Shown one piece after another: positions 11,250 through 22,599 of a DNA stretch of 64,000 nt (its first letter is position 1; each line of letters starts with the position of its first letter). Below the pieces are notes generated by a model. That model had not been told where the DNA came from. It searched no databases and saw nothing but the letters and a program-made list of their open reading frames with translations. The DNA comes from Quercus robur. Lineage: Eukaryota > Streptophyta > Magnoliopsida > Fagales > Fagaceae. Where the stretch lies: the NCBI RefSeq assembly GCF_932294415.1, contig NC_065536.1, positions 13,044,974 to 13,108,973 on the forward strand, given 5' to 3'. The position numbers and the translations under genes are program-made.

Positions 11250-14200
11250 TTATTGATGTAAAAGAGCCAAATCAGCTTGTACAATAGATTGAATGTGTGA
11301 TGGAACATCCTCCATCCAAGCTAAAAAATCTGGTATGCGTAGAGCATATTTGGCCAGACTATGAGCTACAGCATTGCCATCTCTTTTTGTATGAGAATAT
11401 AGCAATAAATCAAAATTTTGGGACAAACTTCTGACATCCTCAAGCAGTAAACCCGTAGGTGTTAATGTCTCTGTTCTTTCCAGTAGTGCTTGTATCACTT
11501 CCAGTGAGTCACCCTCCAGTATAAGGCGCTGAAAGCCAAGATCTTTTGCAAATGTTAGAGCCGTAGCAGCTGCCATGGCCTCTATCTCCACTGCCTTAAC
11601 GGACTGATGTATTTTCTTCGCACATGAAGCTAGAGCCAAACCGTTCATGTCCCGTACAACCACTCCAACTCCAGACTTTTTCTCCTGTGAACAAGTCGCC
11701 CCATCAAAATTTACTTTAACCACTTCCCTTGGAGGAGGACGCCAGTGGTTTTGGGCTGTATGAGTAGCCCGTCGCCCCTGAGATTCCCGCCTCTGTATTG
11801 ACCTGTGAAAATCCTCCAAACTGGATTTTGCAGCAACTGCTACCTGCTGAAGATCAGTGGCAGGTTCTTGTATCCGAGCCCGGTTCCGTTGATTCCAAAC
11901 TGACCAAGCCGTGAGTGCAAAAAGATCCAAGTTCTTCCCTTCCGTGATTAACCAAGAAACCAGGTCTGTGAAGTCCAGAAAACCAGTAGAGTTTCTGAAA
12001 TCCCATTCTGCGTGATCAACCCAGACGACATCAAGCTTGGTGCAGGTCCATAATGCATGAAGAGGGTCTTCGACATCGGTTTGGCAGCGTTCACATGTGG
12101 AATCTTCAGTGATAGTGCGTTTCATCAACGCGTGTTTTGTCGGCATTGCATTTCGACAGGCCCTCCATATAAACATTTTAACCTTCTGCGGAACTTGCAT
12201 CGACCAAATTGCTTTCCATATATTTTTATCTCGAAGAGGTGGAACCTGGTTTGAGACTTCCCTTTCAGCTTCTTCCTTGAGGAAATGGTAGCCCGATTTG
12301 CATGTATAAACCCCATTTTTTGTGTACGGCCAGAACAGGACGTCCTCTGCTTCAACATGGCTCAGTGGAATTGACTTAACTAGCTCAGCATCTTCTTCAT
12401 TGAATAGCCCATTCACCAAGTCTGCCCTCCATTGCCGCGTGGATTGATCAATCAAGCAGGACACCGAGGAGTTTTCAAAGTCCTGTATGGGGCAAATCGG
12501 TAGATATGGAGGATGTTTCCTTGGCAACCATCTTTGCTGCCATATGTTGATTTTCTCCCCATTTCCAACCCTCCACCTAACTCCCCTTTGAATAACATCC
12601 CTTCCTCTAATAATACTCTTCCATGCATACGAACCCATTCTTGAGTCAACCGCTTCCATGATTGTAGTATTTGGAAAAAATCGGGCCTTGAAAACCTTGT
12701 AGAAAAGAGAAGTTTTATTGTGCAAAAGTCGCCATGCTTGCTTTGCTAGTAGGGAGTCATTGTACATGGTTAGATCCCGGAAGCCCATTCCACCCACTGA
12801 TTTGGATTTTGTCATTTCCTCCCACTTGATCCAATGAATCTTTCTATGATCACCACGTTGCCCCCACCAAAATTTTTTAATTAGAGCTTCAATTTCATGA
12901 CACAATCCAATGGGTAATTTAAAACAACCCATTGTGTAGGTGGGGATAGCTTGTATGATTGATTTTAGTAGCACCTCCCTACCTGCTTGCGAGAGCAATT
13001 TACCTTCCCAACCTTGTAACTTCCTCCATATTTTTTCTTTGATGTAGTTGAAACTTGCTTTTTTCCTTTTACCCACAAAGGAAGGTAGCCCCAAATACCT
13101 CTCATATTGCATGATCTCTGGAACACCAAAAGCCACCTTTATTGCATGCCTCACATCACTTGGAGTACATTTGCTAAAAAATAATGCAGTTTTGTTTTTA
13201 TTGACTTTTTGCCCCGATGCCTCCTCATACATATTCAAGACCTCCAACACCTTTTCACATTCTTCTATGGTTACCCTGCAAAAAAGAAGACTATCATCTG
13301 CAAAAAGCAGATGGGTTAGTTTGGGCCCTCTCCTACACAGTGAAAAACCGTGTATTTCTCCATTATTTTCCGCTTTCTTGATTAGCCCATTTAGGCCTTC
13401 AGTACAAAGCAAGAAAAGAAAAGGTGATAGAGGATCGCCTTGTCTTATCCCCCGAGTAGGCTGAATCATACCACAAGGCTCCCCATTGACCAACACCGAA
13501 TATGAAACAGTTTTAACACACCCCATTATCAGTTGGATCCACCTTTCATTAAAACCCATTTGTCTCATCAGTTTTTCCAAGAAATTCCAATCAACCCGAT
13601 CGTAAGCCTTACTCATATCCAATTTAATAGCCATAAAACCATGAGTAGTAGACTTGAAATTTTGCAAACTATGAAGGGTCTCAAATGCAACAAGGATATT
13701 ATCAGAAATTAATCTATCTTTTGTAAAAGCTGATTGGTGTTCAGTGATAATAGATGGTAATAATTTTTTCAAACGGTTGGCCAATACTTTGGAATATACT
13801 TTGTAAAGTACATTACAAAGACTAATAGGGCGGAATTGATGAGCATATTCAGGCTTATTTATTTTTGGTATGAGAGTGATAAACGTATGGTTGAGGGGGG
13901 ATGGTAGAGTACCTGAATTCAACCATGCCAGGATGGAGGAGGTGACATCCTCTCTTACTGTGTCCCAAAAATGCTGGTAAAAAAGGGGTGGCATTCCATC
14001 GGGCCCAGGAGCTTTAAGTGGTGCCATTTGGTGTAGTGCTTCCTCCACTTCTTTCTCATCAAATTCTTGGCTTAGGGCGGCATTCATCTCATCATCAATG
14101 ATAGGTTGTACACATGATAATACATGTTGGGGCATATTGTGCTCAGTTGAGGTAAAAAGATTCTGGAAATAATTTACCAGAATTGTGGCGATATCAGTCG

Positions 14201-15362
14201 GTTGGTCTCTCCACCTATCCTCCTCATCTCTAATTCCTTCAATCAGATTTTTCCTATATCTCCTTGTAGCACAACTATGGAAATATTTGGTATTTCTATC
14301 CCCTTGCCTTGCCCATAGTACTCGTGATCGTTGGGCCCACATAATGGCTTCTCTCTCCAACAGCACCTCAATCTCCCTTTTTAACTGCCTCACTCGATTG
14401 TTGTTGCCACTAGCCATAGCTTCAACTTCGGCTTTTGCTAAGTTTTTCTTCAATCGGTCCAAATCCTTCCTCACACTACCAAAGACATTTTTATTCCACC
14501 AACACAAATCTTTCCCACATTTTTCAACCTTTGCTAGAATAGAACCTTCGAACCCGAAATCACCAACACTAGTCCATGCAGCCTGCACCACCTCTTCACA
14601 TCCCGTGTGTGACAGCCACATCTCTTCAAATCGAAACAATTTTTTCCGGGAAGGTGGATCAATTCCCGAAAAAACAATATGGAGAGGGATATGGTCTGAA
14701 AAGTCACATCTGAGATGATAGACTTTTGTTCCCGGAAACCTTAAAAACCAGCTGTTAGTTGCCAAACATCTATCTAATCTTTCCCATATTGAATTACCAT
14801 TCTCGAAATGTCTACTCCAAGTGTATTTTGGGCCTACAAAGCCCAAATCCATAAAACCGCACTCATCAATCACATCTCTGAACTGTTGCATCTGGTTATG
14901 GGACCGAATTGCTCCTCCCAACTTTTCATCCTGACGAACTATTTCATTGAAATCGCCATAACACAACCATGGCCTCTCTGGACTTGAATTCAATCTCCTA
15001 AGTTTCTCCCAAGCTTCAGACCGTCTTCCTGTTTCAGGTTCACCATAAAATCCTGTAAAAAACCATTCACTTTCCAAACCTTTGTCAATAACAGCATGAA
15101 TAAAATTTTTATCTGATCCTTCTATAGTCAAATTAATTGATGATCTCCAGTAAAGAACCAGACCACCACTGCGCCCCACTTTTGGAACTACCCATCGATG
15201 ATCAAAATTGATACTATTTTGAATGAACTCTATCCTTGCTTCGTCTGTAAGTGTTTCGGCTAAAAACACTACAGAGGGATCTTTTGCCCGTATTAATTCC
15301 ACGAGCTCTCTTCCTATACGTAGGTTCCCAAGCCCACGACAGTTCCATACTAAGCAACTCAT
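11250..15362 (-). CDS. LINE ORF2: endonuclease-reverse transcriptase-RNase H polyprotein, intact
   Basis: It is an open frame of 1,370 codons. The N-terminus is an apurinic-like endonuclease (start around C-L-V-W-N-C-R-G-L-G, catalytic G-D-F-N-E near residue 137, S-D-H-I-P-L near 220). The central reverse transcriptase has K-A-P-G-P-D-G, a K-L-D-M-S-K-A-Y-D-R-V block, R-Q-G-D-P-L-S-P and the catalytic F-A-D-D near residue 688. A zf-RVT region (C-x2-C...H-x-L-W-x-C) follows. The C-terminal RNase H has V-N-F-D-G-A near 1,218, an E-I-E motif and E-G-D-S. It nicks target DNA and copies the element RNA by target-primed reverse transcription. The start ATG overlaps the end of the ORF1 frame as ATGA at 15,359-15,362, suggesting coupled reinitiation. 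No stop or frameshift was seen, so it may be a young copy. Confidence 0.95.
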   Translation of the reverse strand: MSCLVWNCRGLGNLRIGRELVELIRAKDPSVVFLAETLTDEARIEFIQNSINFDHRWVVPKVGRSGGLVLYWRSSINLTIEGSDKNFIHAVIDKGLESEWFFTGFYGEPETGRRSEAWEKLRRLNSSPERPWLCYGDFNEIVRQDEKLGGAIRSHNQMQQFRDVIDECGFMDLGFVGPKYTWSRHFENGNSIWERLDRCLATNSWFLRFPGTKVYHLRCDFSDHIPLHIVFSGIDPPSRKKLFRFEEMWLSHTGCEEVVQAAWTSVGDFGFEGSILAKVEKCGKDLCWWNKNVFGSVRKDLDRLKKNLAKAEVEAMASGNNNRVRQLKREIEVLLEREAIMWAQRSRVLWARQGDRNTKYFHSCATRRYRKNLIEGIRDEEDRWRDQPTDIATILVNYFQNLFTSTEHNMPQHVLSCVQPIIDDEMNAALSQEFDEKEVEEALHQMAPLKAPGPDGMPPLFYQHFWDTVREDVTSSILAWLNSGTLPSPLNHTFITLIPKINKPEYAHQFRPISLCNVLYKVYSKVLANRLKKLLPSIITEHQSAFTKDRLISDNILVAFETLHSLQNFKSTTHGFMAIKLDMSKAYDRVDWNFLEKLMRQMGFNERWIQLIMGCVKTVSYSVLVNGEPCGMIQPTRGIRQGDPLSPFLFLLCTEGLNGLIKKAENNGEIHGFSLCRRGPKLTHLLFADDSLLFCRVTIEECEKVLEVLNMYEEASGQKVNKNKTALFFSKCTPSDVRHAIKVAFGVPEIMQYERYLGLPSFVGKRKKASFNYIKEKIWRKLQGWEGKLLSQAGREVLLKSIIQAIPTYTMGCFKLPIGLCHEIEALIKKFWWGQRGDHRKIHWIKWEEMTKSKSVGGMGFRDLTMYNDSLLAKQAWRLLHNKTSLFYKVFKARFFPNTTIMEAVDSRMGSYAWKSIIRGRDVIQRGVRWRVGNGEKINIWQQRWLPRKHPPYLPICPIQDFENSSVSCLIDQSTRQWRADLVNGLFNEEDAELVKSIPLSHVEAEDVLFWPYTKNGVYTCKSGYHFLKEEAEREVSNQVPPLRDKNIWKAIWSMQVPQKVKMFIWRACRNAMPTKHALMKRTITEDSTCERCQTDVEDPLHALWTCTKLDVVWVDHAEWDFRNSTGFLDFTDLVSWLITEGKNLDLFALTAWSVWNQRNRARIQEPATDLQQVAVAAKSSLEDFHRSIQRRESQGRRATHTAQNHWRPPPREVVKVNFDGATCSQEKKSGVGVVVRDMNGLALASCAKKIHQSVKAVEIEAMAAATALTFAKDLGFQRLILEGDSLEVIQALLERTETLTPTGLLLEDVRSLSQNFDLLLYSHTKRDGNAVAHSLAKYALRIPDFLAWMEDVPSHIQSIVQADLALLHQ

Positions 15363-16771
15363 TGTTGTTGGCGGGGCTGACTATCAGCCTCCACCAATAA
15401 AGAAGTTGATTTCTCATCAGTATTCGATACTTGAATGCGTTTCGAAGGTACCTCAAACTGACATTCTGCTTCAACATTTGTTCTTTTTTGCCCTGAGATT
15501 TTCTGCTCTGTAAATTGCCCCACTGAGTTAACCGGTCTGCTTTTTCGTGTCCAGCAATGAGGGCTGCGTGTTTTCACAATTGATGGTGAAGCCCTAGATG
15601 GATCCTGATCAACACGTGCGTTGCTTAGTTGCTGGTTGGTATCTTTTAAATATTCACGTGAGCTAGAGTCCATTATTACTTCAGCTGCTGAGTCACACTC
15701 CTTTTCCAAACATAACTCTTCAGCTAGATCATCATCAATATTATTTTGCACCGGCTGATCCTCATTAGGTCCCTTAAATGCTCCTTCAATCACGGTATTA
15801 ACTGGATATGATTACTAATTTTCAGTTTCAGCCGAGGTGTTTACTCCAGAGAATCCGTTGCACTTTAATGGTGAGTTAATGCTTCCCACGTAACGTTCAT
15901 CCTCACTGCACGCACGGTCCAACCCTCTTCCCCTCCCCTGCTGTGGCGGCTTGCCTGAAGCTTGGCTTGCCATGGTGGTCGTGCTGCCTTTCTTTTTTTC
16001 AGCATAATACCCAGGAACCTTGATAACATTCCTCTTTGATGGAATAAATGGTGGAGCTCTCAGCTGTGGACCAAACTCTCTTTGATCAATGCTCAGCGTC
16101 CCTTCACTCTCAATCCAGAGATCGCAATCTCGATCGTCATGAGTTAACCGGCCACACCAATAGCAAATATTGGGCAATCTTTCATATTTGAAGGACACCC
16201 AAATCTCTTTCCCATCATGCAGTGATATAAGGCGACCACGACACAATGGTAGAGATAAATCAATGGATACCTGTAGACGGATGAAGTGACTCGCATCAAA
16301 CACCCTATTTTCCTTTGGCCGAAACACCTGACCTATAACCTCACATATTTTTATCCCGGCTTCCACACTCATGTACTTGACAGGAAGTCCATGCACTTGC
16401 ACCCATAGGATCGTCCTCTCGAACCTGATCTCATTCAAAGGTTTATCACCTTCATAACGCTCCATTACTACCAGGTGTTTATCAAAACTCCATGGTTCGC
16501 TACTAATAATTCTTTCCACATCCTCTTCGTTATCAAAAGTGAATAAAATTTTATGGTCCTCAAACTTCTGAATCTTGAACCCACTCCTGGCTCTCCACAA
16601 TGGTGTAAAAGTTTTAGCTATTACATCCACACTGAGAGCTCTCCTTGTCAAGAATTTCGCAGCGATGGAGAATTCCTTGACAGTTTCCTCGTGAGTGAGA
16701 CTACACCCTGGCCCTTCTCTCTCGGAGAGGGTAAGGCGGTTCCAAGAATTTGCTAGCTCATCCATGATCAC
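15359..16771 (-). pseudogene. LINE ORF1 (DUF4283 / CCHC zinc knuckle), broken by two adjacent stops
   Basis: The first 318 codons (16,771-15,815) contain the DUF4283 region typical of plant L1 ORF1 and Gag-like proteins (E-R-T-I-L-W-V-Q-V-H-G-L-P region). A CCHC knuckle follows, C-Y-W-C-G-R-L-T-H-D-D-R-D-C. TAG and TAA at 15,812-15,817 end this frame. The same frame then stays open from 15,811 to 15,359, and its stop overlaps the ORF2 ATG by ATGA. The likely ancestral ORF1 was about 470 codons of RNA-binding protein. The distal part is low-complexity and has no recognised domain. Either the stops are inactivating mutations or the shorter ORF1 is natural. Confidence 0.8.
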
Positions 16772-16998
16772 TTACCCCACAAACTGTTTCCCAATCCCCT
16801 GAAAGAGAACCCAACAAACCTAGAGATAGTCTTACTATCCCAAGGATACAATCCACACCTCCAATGAAGTGACACCCCAATTCTACAAAGCCAAAGAAGT
16901 TAGAACAAGGCACTAGCTTCTTAGGCAGAGAGAAACCCGTCAAAGAGATTTTCTGTACATTTGTTAAATATCGAAAATCTCTGAAATTGCCTTTTGAG

Positions 16999-17585
16999 TT
17001 TATTTGTACCTAAGAAAGTGTATTTAAATTTTGTCCATACAGTAAGGTTAAAATGTGTCCCCTTATAAAGAAAACGATTTTTCTTAGCTATTGGCATTGG
17101 ACAATGCATTATGTTTTAGAAAAAAATATTTAGTACAATGATACTAATTTTTTTTTTTTTTTTTTTTTGAGAAACTAGTACAATGATACTAAATAAAGCC
17201 TTCCGAGAGGTTAAGGCAGGAGGAATCCGCGTGGAACAATATTGACATTGTCCTATTTTGTAAATATTCTATGAATTTCTTTTAGTTAAAGAATGAAGTT
17301 TGGGTATAGAGTTGATTGTAATTTAAGGTTACAACTCCTACTTTAAAATTATAACATGATTACAGATTTTGAAAATTTAATCATTGGAATACATGTTCTT
17401 TATATTTTTAACATACATAAAATTTCATATCAATCAATTTTATTTACTATTCGATTTATAAACTTTTTTTTTAATAATATTATACTACAAAAAATTAAAA
17501 TTTAAACATTTAATTGATAATATAATTTTTATTTTGATCTTTTGTAAATTTTGCAGACATGGAGAACATGAGAAAAAAAATAGTC
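16999..17585. repeat. Right arm of duplicated intergenic segment
   Basis: This is AT-rich non-coding sequence colinear with 49,108-49,690 at high identity. It resumes after the L1 insertion. Confidence 0.8.
17148..17175 (-). mobile_element. Tail-only retroinsertion with 17-bp TSD
   Basis: The target at 17,131-17,147 is repeated at 17,176-17,192. Between them is a T run plus gagaaac. The paralogous site near 49,237 has one diverged target copy and no insert, so this is a true insertion. The residue matches the tail of the SINE at 17,738. Confidence 0.85.
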
Positions 17586-17737
17586 TGCATAGAATCCGAA
17601 GGTGAAGTGGGATTTGGAGTAAGGTGGTGAATCTGGTGGTGTGGTTGGTTGGTTTGTCGAGTGACTCTCTCTCAAACATTCCCTTGTTTTTTTTTATGAT
17701 GGAATGTTTTGACAATTTTGGATCTCTCTAACACTCT

Positions 17738-17863
17738 TTTTTTTTTTTTTTTTTGAGAAATAATTATAATATGCTGCTAACCCCGCAGCTCGAACTCTTT
17801 CCTCCTTAGATCCCCAAGTACTTTGTACTTGGAGAGGTGCCAATTCAGTTACAAGGCTTTTGG
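17738..17863 (-). mobile_element. Antisense SINE with 12-bp TSD
   Basis: The exact 12-bp repeat ctctaacactct flanks it at 17,726-17,737 and 17,864-17,875. On the minus strand the body starts gccaaaagccttgtaactg, has a B-box-like agttcgagctgc and ends atttctc plus poly(A). The size and structure fit a tRNA-derived SINE of a different family from the one at 10,152. Confidence 0.8.
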
Positions 17864-17875
17864 CTCTAACACTCT

Positions 17876-18323
17876 CTTTTTAATAAAAGCTATTTTATTT
17901 ATTTTAATATACTTTTTCACAATTTTTTTAATATATAGAGAAATATAATTTAGGAAATAAGTAAAGTACCTTTTTTTTCCCCCCAAAAGGTAAGTACATT
18001 AGTTTATTAAAGTCGCTAGAAACTAGAAAGCCACAGTTTACCCCCCAAAAAACGCAATTGAAAAGCAAAAATGAGAAGGTTCCCTTAAAGAATCGCTTAC
18101 AATTATACAATACTGTTCGTTGTGGTACCCAAACGAAGGGAAAAGCCATAAATTTAGGTTCTCTTCACATTCCTAAGGACACACTTGTTGTATTTCCTTT
18201 TCTACTACCATCCGTGTTAAGTGGATTGTTTTGTGTTTGAGCTCCTACATAGACATGATGGATTGTCTAAAAATATGGCCATTTCTGCAAAGCCATAGTG
18301 GTCAAATTCCAAATGGATAAAAA

Positions 18324-18354
<31 letters not shown>

Positions 18355-18446
18355 GGGTGTTCCACGGGACTTTTGGAACATTATGCTTGTAGTGTTTGAA
18401 AGATTTTGTTCACACCACATTTCAGAGAGGATTAAAATATATATAT

Positions 18447-18500
<54 letters not shown>

Positions 18501-20339
18501 AAAAGCCATAATCAAAAGAAACAAGCTACTTTAGTTTTTGGATATAATTTTATTTTCATGAATAGCTAAAATAAAATGTCAAAATGAAAATTCAAAACTT
18601 AAAAAGAGCAAACAAAAAATTGAATCAAACATGAAGAGCCAAAACAAAATTTTAAAACATAAATAGCCAATTTGAAAATGGAATTAAACATGAAAGGCCA
18701 AAATAAAATTTTGAGTCGTAGAGGAACAAAATGAAAACAACTCCGAATTTTAAGAGCCAAAATGTACTTTATTAGTTTTTCATTGTTTTATCTATATATT
18801 TAATAATCTATTCATTTTAAGAGAAGTCTTGGCCACCAGTCATTATCTAAAAAGTAAGGATTAAGGACACTGTGAATAGGACAACGCTGGTTTTATGCAA
18901 CATAATTAATATTTACTAAAAGCATCCAATTAGCCTCCGCTCTTTTGTTTTTAACTAATCATTTTCAAATATATCCATTTGCTAGACTCAATATTTATTT
19001 TCTCCATCTATCAAAATATTATTTCCTTGGTTTTTTTTAATCTTTCTCTTTACATTTTTCTCACTTTGTCTTTGCTAATGCACACTTCAACTCCACTATG
19101 CTACACTGCACCGCGCACCTTTGCTAATGTCACTACCCACACCTGCAACCAACTACTACTAATTCCACATCCAATCCATAGTTAATTAACTAGTGCAATG
19201 CTAATGCTTCTAGGATCTAGCATCCAATCCAAAGTCTCACGTCTACTACTCAAGTATACAGTGCAATCAGCATACTGTTTATTGAACTTAGATCTAAATG
19301 ACATGAACCAACACAATTTTTTACATCTTTGATCATAAACGATATACCGTTTAACAAATAGGGTAACTTTTGACATATTAGGTTGTAAGGATAAATTGTT
19401 TGGTTGTTCTTAGCCCAAATGGCAGAAATGCCAAATAAGTTATATATGAATTGGGTGCAAACAACACCCTCTTTGCCATTTCAGCATGAATTTTGCTAAT
19501 AATAAAAGAGATGAGTAGATGAAATTTACAAACATAAATCCAAACCCACCTATGAAACAGTGTGTAAGAAAAGAAGAAACTTATATCTTGGTAGTTAAAG
19601 TTTATAAGCATAAGCCCAAACCACCTAAAAAAGGTGATTTAAACTAGAAAAGACATACAACTAATTTTTATTTTTAAAACATATAAATACAAGATGCTCT
19701 AAAAGTAAATCAAGGGCCGTGATGTTACATTATATCGTAATATTACATTATTGTAATCTTATATTAATGCAATCTCAATATAAGAATATAACATTACATT
19801 ATTTAGGAAGGATTAAGGTAAGGTGATGTGATATATTTTGTAATTTTAGATTATAGTAATGTTGGAAAAAATAACATTTACCAAAAATCTTAATGTCATA
19901 TAATCGTAATGTGTATCACATCAAAGACACATCACAGCGAATCAAATGCCCTTAGGTGTAATTGAAAGTATGTTCAATAACTTATGTCTTCTAGGGTTAT
20001 CTCAACTCTCAAGCCTAGAGAAGGATTGTGATAACTAATATAAAATTTGGTCACTTTTTTCTTTCAAGAATAGAGAAAGTAAACATCACCATGCAGGTGC
20101 TCCCAACAAAATCAAATTGACTTCCATCAAAGCGTTCAACACTGAAAATAATTGGAGTATATAAAATGAAATCAAGTAGAAAATAGTATTGATAAAATAC
20201 TTCAAATTAAAATTAGATCTTATTTACACTGACAAAACTTTGGAACCATATCTTTTTTTTTTCTTTTTTCTTTTTTTTTTTTTTAATTTTTATGAAATGA
20301 ACCATAGCTAAATTTAACTCCAAATTGACAAAAAAAATA
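17876..20339. other. Intergenic, no gene seen
   Basis: This AT-rich sequence has several T/A homopolymers (18,324-18,354) and an (AT)n run. A stretch at 17,930-18,240 is less AT-rich and could be an old repeat fragment, but I recognise no domain on either strand. Nothing else here can be supported. Confidence 0.5.
18435..18499. repeat. (AT)n microsatellite
   Basis: A run of TA/AT dinucleotides of roughly 60 bp, with two interruptions (tacatacat) near its left end. Confidence 0.9.
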
Positions 20340-21510
20340 TATGTACCGTCAAAGCTTTCTTGATAACCATTTACCACTGCAAATTTCTTGACCTTTTTTT
20401 TTTTTTTGATAGGTAATAAAATCTTTATTGATAAGAAAAGACAATGAGTGTACAATAGTACACCACTGCAAAGAAATGAAATACAAAATAATCAAAAGGA
20501 TAAGCTAACAAAATTAAGGAAATCAAACAAAGAAATACAATGCATAAAACCCCAAATACGAGGCCACTCAAAGTCCTAAGTAGCAAAGACTTCAACCGAT
20601 CTATATGTCTCTCAATTTCCACAAAATGTTTGGGCATTGGGTTTCTTCCAAGTTAACCACATAAGACACGCCGGTACTATATTCCAAACATTTGAAGAAT
20701 GAATTCCCAAAAATCTTTCTTGGCCATTCTCTCATCTTTTAAAAGTTCACAAGCCTCCAAAAAGAGCTTCTCATCTATGTTAGGAACAATTTTGACTACT
20801 CATGGCATTTGCTCATCTGCTTCTTGTATCTCTTCCTAGATGTCCTCTGAACTTCTTGAGATCATGCAAAGGCTTAAGAAGTTACAAACTTTCTATTATT
20901 TCCACTGATAAGATATTTCAAACTCCCTAGTTGGATATTGCATATCCCAAGTTATATCATTGACCCCATTGGAAGGGCAATATTGTTGATCTCCATTTTC
21001 ATGTCCAAACAACTTGATCTTCCATTTTGACTTTCATTAACATTAATCAAGCACAATTCACAAATATGAGATCCTATCTCTATACGCAATTGCATCCAGA
21101 TGATCCTGCAAAATGTCACTTTTAAATGAATGAAAGCTACTCAAAATTATACAATTCATTAATTAGTATAGAATTAATATGATCGTGCTTCATTCCATAT
21201 TACCCAAAAACACTCAATTTACTTGATGAAGAAAGTAGTAATGTCATTTCATCGAAGGGTAAAAAAAAAATACAATTGTGCATGCGCCATGCTTTGGGAA
21301 ATGAAAGCTTCCCAAAGCTCAACATTACTAATGAGATAGAATGGCACCTTCATACAAGCTTCCCAAAGCTCAACATCAGCTGCCACTATTTTGCAAATTT
21401 CATCCCAAGCAAAGCCATTCTAATTGAGGAGATCCATGATGTCCAGTACTCTTTCATCAAGCTCACTATTGGCAACAGAGGTCATCCTCTTCACCTACAA
21501 TAACCTCACC
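20340..21510 (-). pseudogene. Decayed fragment of the Myb/SANT gene (module 6 and last exon)
   Basis: The minus strand matches the last exon (950-1,470) and the module 6 A exon (1,752-2,090) of the gene at the window start. Many indels and substitutions are present and no open frame longer than a few dozen codons survives. The last exon is split by an antisense LINE fragment at 20,394-20,708. The upstream modules are absent. Confidence 0.75.
20394..20708 (-). mobile_element. 5'-truncated LINE in the last exon of the Myb/SANT pseudogene
   Basis: A T run followed by gataggtaataaaatc and tttattgataag marks the 3' end on the minus strand. The flanks tttcttgacc and tttcttggcc look like a diverged target-site duplication. 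The disrupted exon continues on both sides. Confidence 0.65.
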
Positions 21511-22599
21511 AATATATACAAGTTAGTTTAATGACTTGAACTTTGAGTTGCTTTCTCCTCCTCCATCTTGAACCCCACCCCCTCTTCTACAAGCACACCA
21601 TATCATATAAATCTAAAAATATTCCCAAACAATTTAAAATCATTTTGCAAAGTCTTCAAATAACTGCTATCTATCTTTGCTCAAATACCATCTATTAACA
21701 AATAAATGAAACAATTGCCTATATTTGTGCACTTAATGTCACAACAGCTGCCTTTCATTCTTAGTGATACCAGAATGACAAAAGTACAAGAATATTGTAT
21801 GCAACTTTGATGATATCCTCATTAGCAAATAAGCCTTTTAAAAAAAATTCAGTAAGTCATGTGCTAACAATCCTTGCCTAAAGTGAATGGAAATCAGACT
21901 CGATGTTGCAAAAACACCGTTATATTAAGAACTGCTTAAAACCCAAATATAACTTAACCCAAAAAAGATACACTCAATTTGGGTATAGAATCAAAGGTAA
22001 TTGACATACAGAAAGATCTTTTAATTATGAGCATGTCTAGCCTCATATTGAACTACAAGATATAGAAATGAAGAAGATATCACATATCTATTCCAAAAGA
22101 ACAAAGATTTGTTTTGGGCAAAATACAACTAACACTCCTAAGGTTTGGGCTAATGCCAGCCAGGTCTGAGACTTTTCAAAATTGACCAACTTTGTCCCTA
22201 ATCACTGTGAGAAAGAGGAGAAAATAAGTAACAGTTTATGGACCAAGTTGGTCCATTTTGAAAAGTCTTGGACTTGGCTGACATTAGCCCAAACCACAAG
22301 GGTGTTAACTATATTTTACCCATTTCTTTTCAACTTCAAATAGAAGAAGATACAACTACATGTTAACTTAATGCACGATTACAAATGGATCTGAGATAGG
22401 GCTCCACCACCTTACCACTGACTTGTTAACATGATTACAAATTCATTCGCAAATAACAATAATTAGAGCCTCATAACAAAAACATTTAAAAGGGAATAAT
22501 TTAGGATGAAAAAAGTTGGATCTAAGACAGGGCACCTCTTCCTAAAGAGGACAAGAAAATCTATTAAATAAAATAAGGTTTTTTTTTGTGTTCCAAATT
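21511..22599. other. Intergenic, holds one MITE
   Basis: I see no gene. The 22,116-22,321 MITE is listed separately. The rest is AT-rich and unassigned. Confidence 0.5.
22116..22321. mobile_element. Foldback MITE, probably Mutator-type
   Basis: It is about 206 bp with long inverted ends. The left arm starts gggcaaaatacaactaac, with ggtttgggctaatg inside, and the right arm ends atattttaccc with cattagcccaaacc inside. The flanks atttgtttt and atttctttt form a 9-bp near-duplication, the length made by Mutator elements. Confidence 0.7.

Larger units (their letters stand above)
11211..16998 (-). mobile_element. Nearly full-length L1-type LINE retrotransposon
   Basis: This is a minus-strand non-LTR element of about 5.8 kb: 5' leader, ORF1 (DUF4283 plus zinc knuckle), ORF2 (endonuclease, reverse transcriptase, zf-RVT, RNase H), a short 3' UTR and an 18-nt poly(T) at 11,211-11,228. 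The 5' edge is inferred from the uninterrupted paralogous site near 49,096, where homology resumes at about 16,999. No clean target-site duplication is visible, and about 12 bp of the reference site seem lost. The paralogous empty site shows that the insertion post-dates the duplication. Confidence 0.85.

Noticed and set aside
14185-14718. Plus-strand frame of 177 codons
   Set aside because: It is the shadow of LINE ORF2 on the opposite strand.
20241-20306. Another tail-only retroinsertion (gaaccata repeats around a T run)
   Set aside because: The putative duplication is only 8 bp, so chance cannot be excluded.
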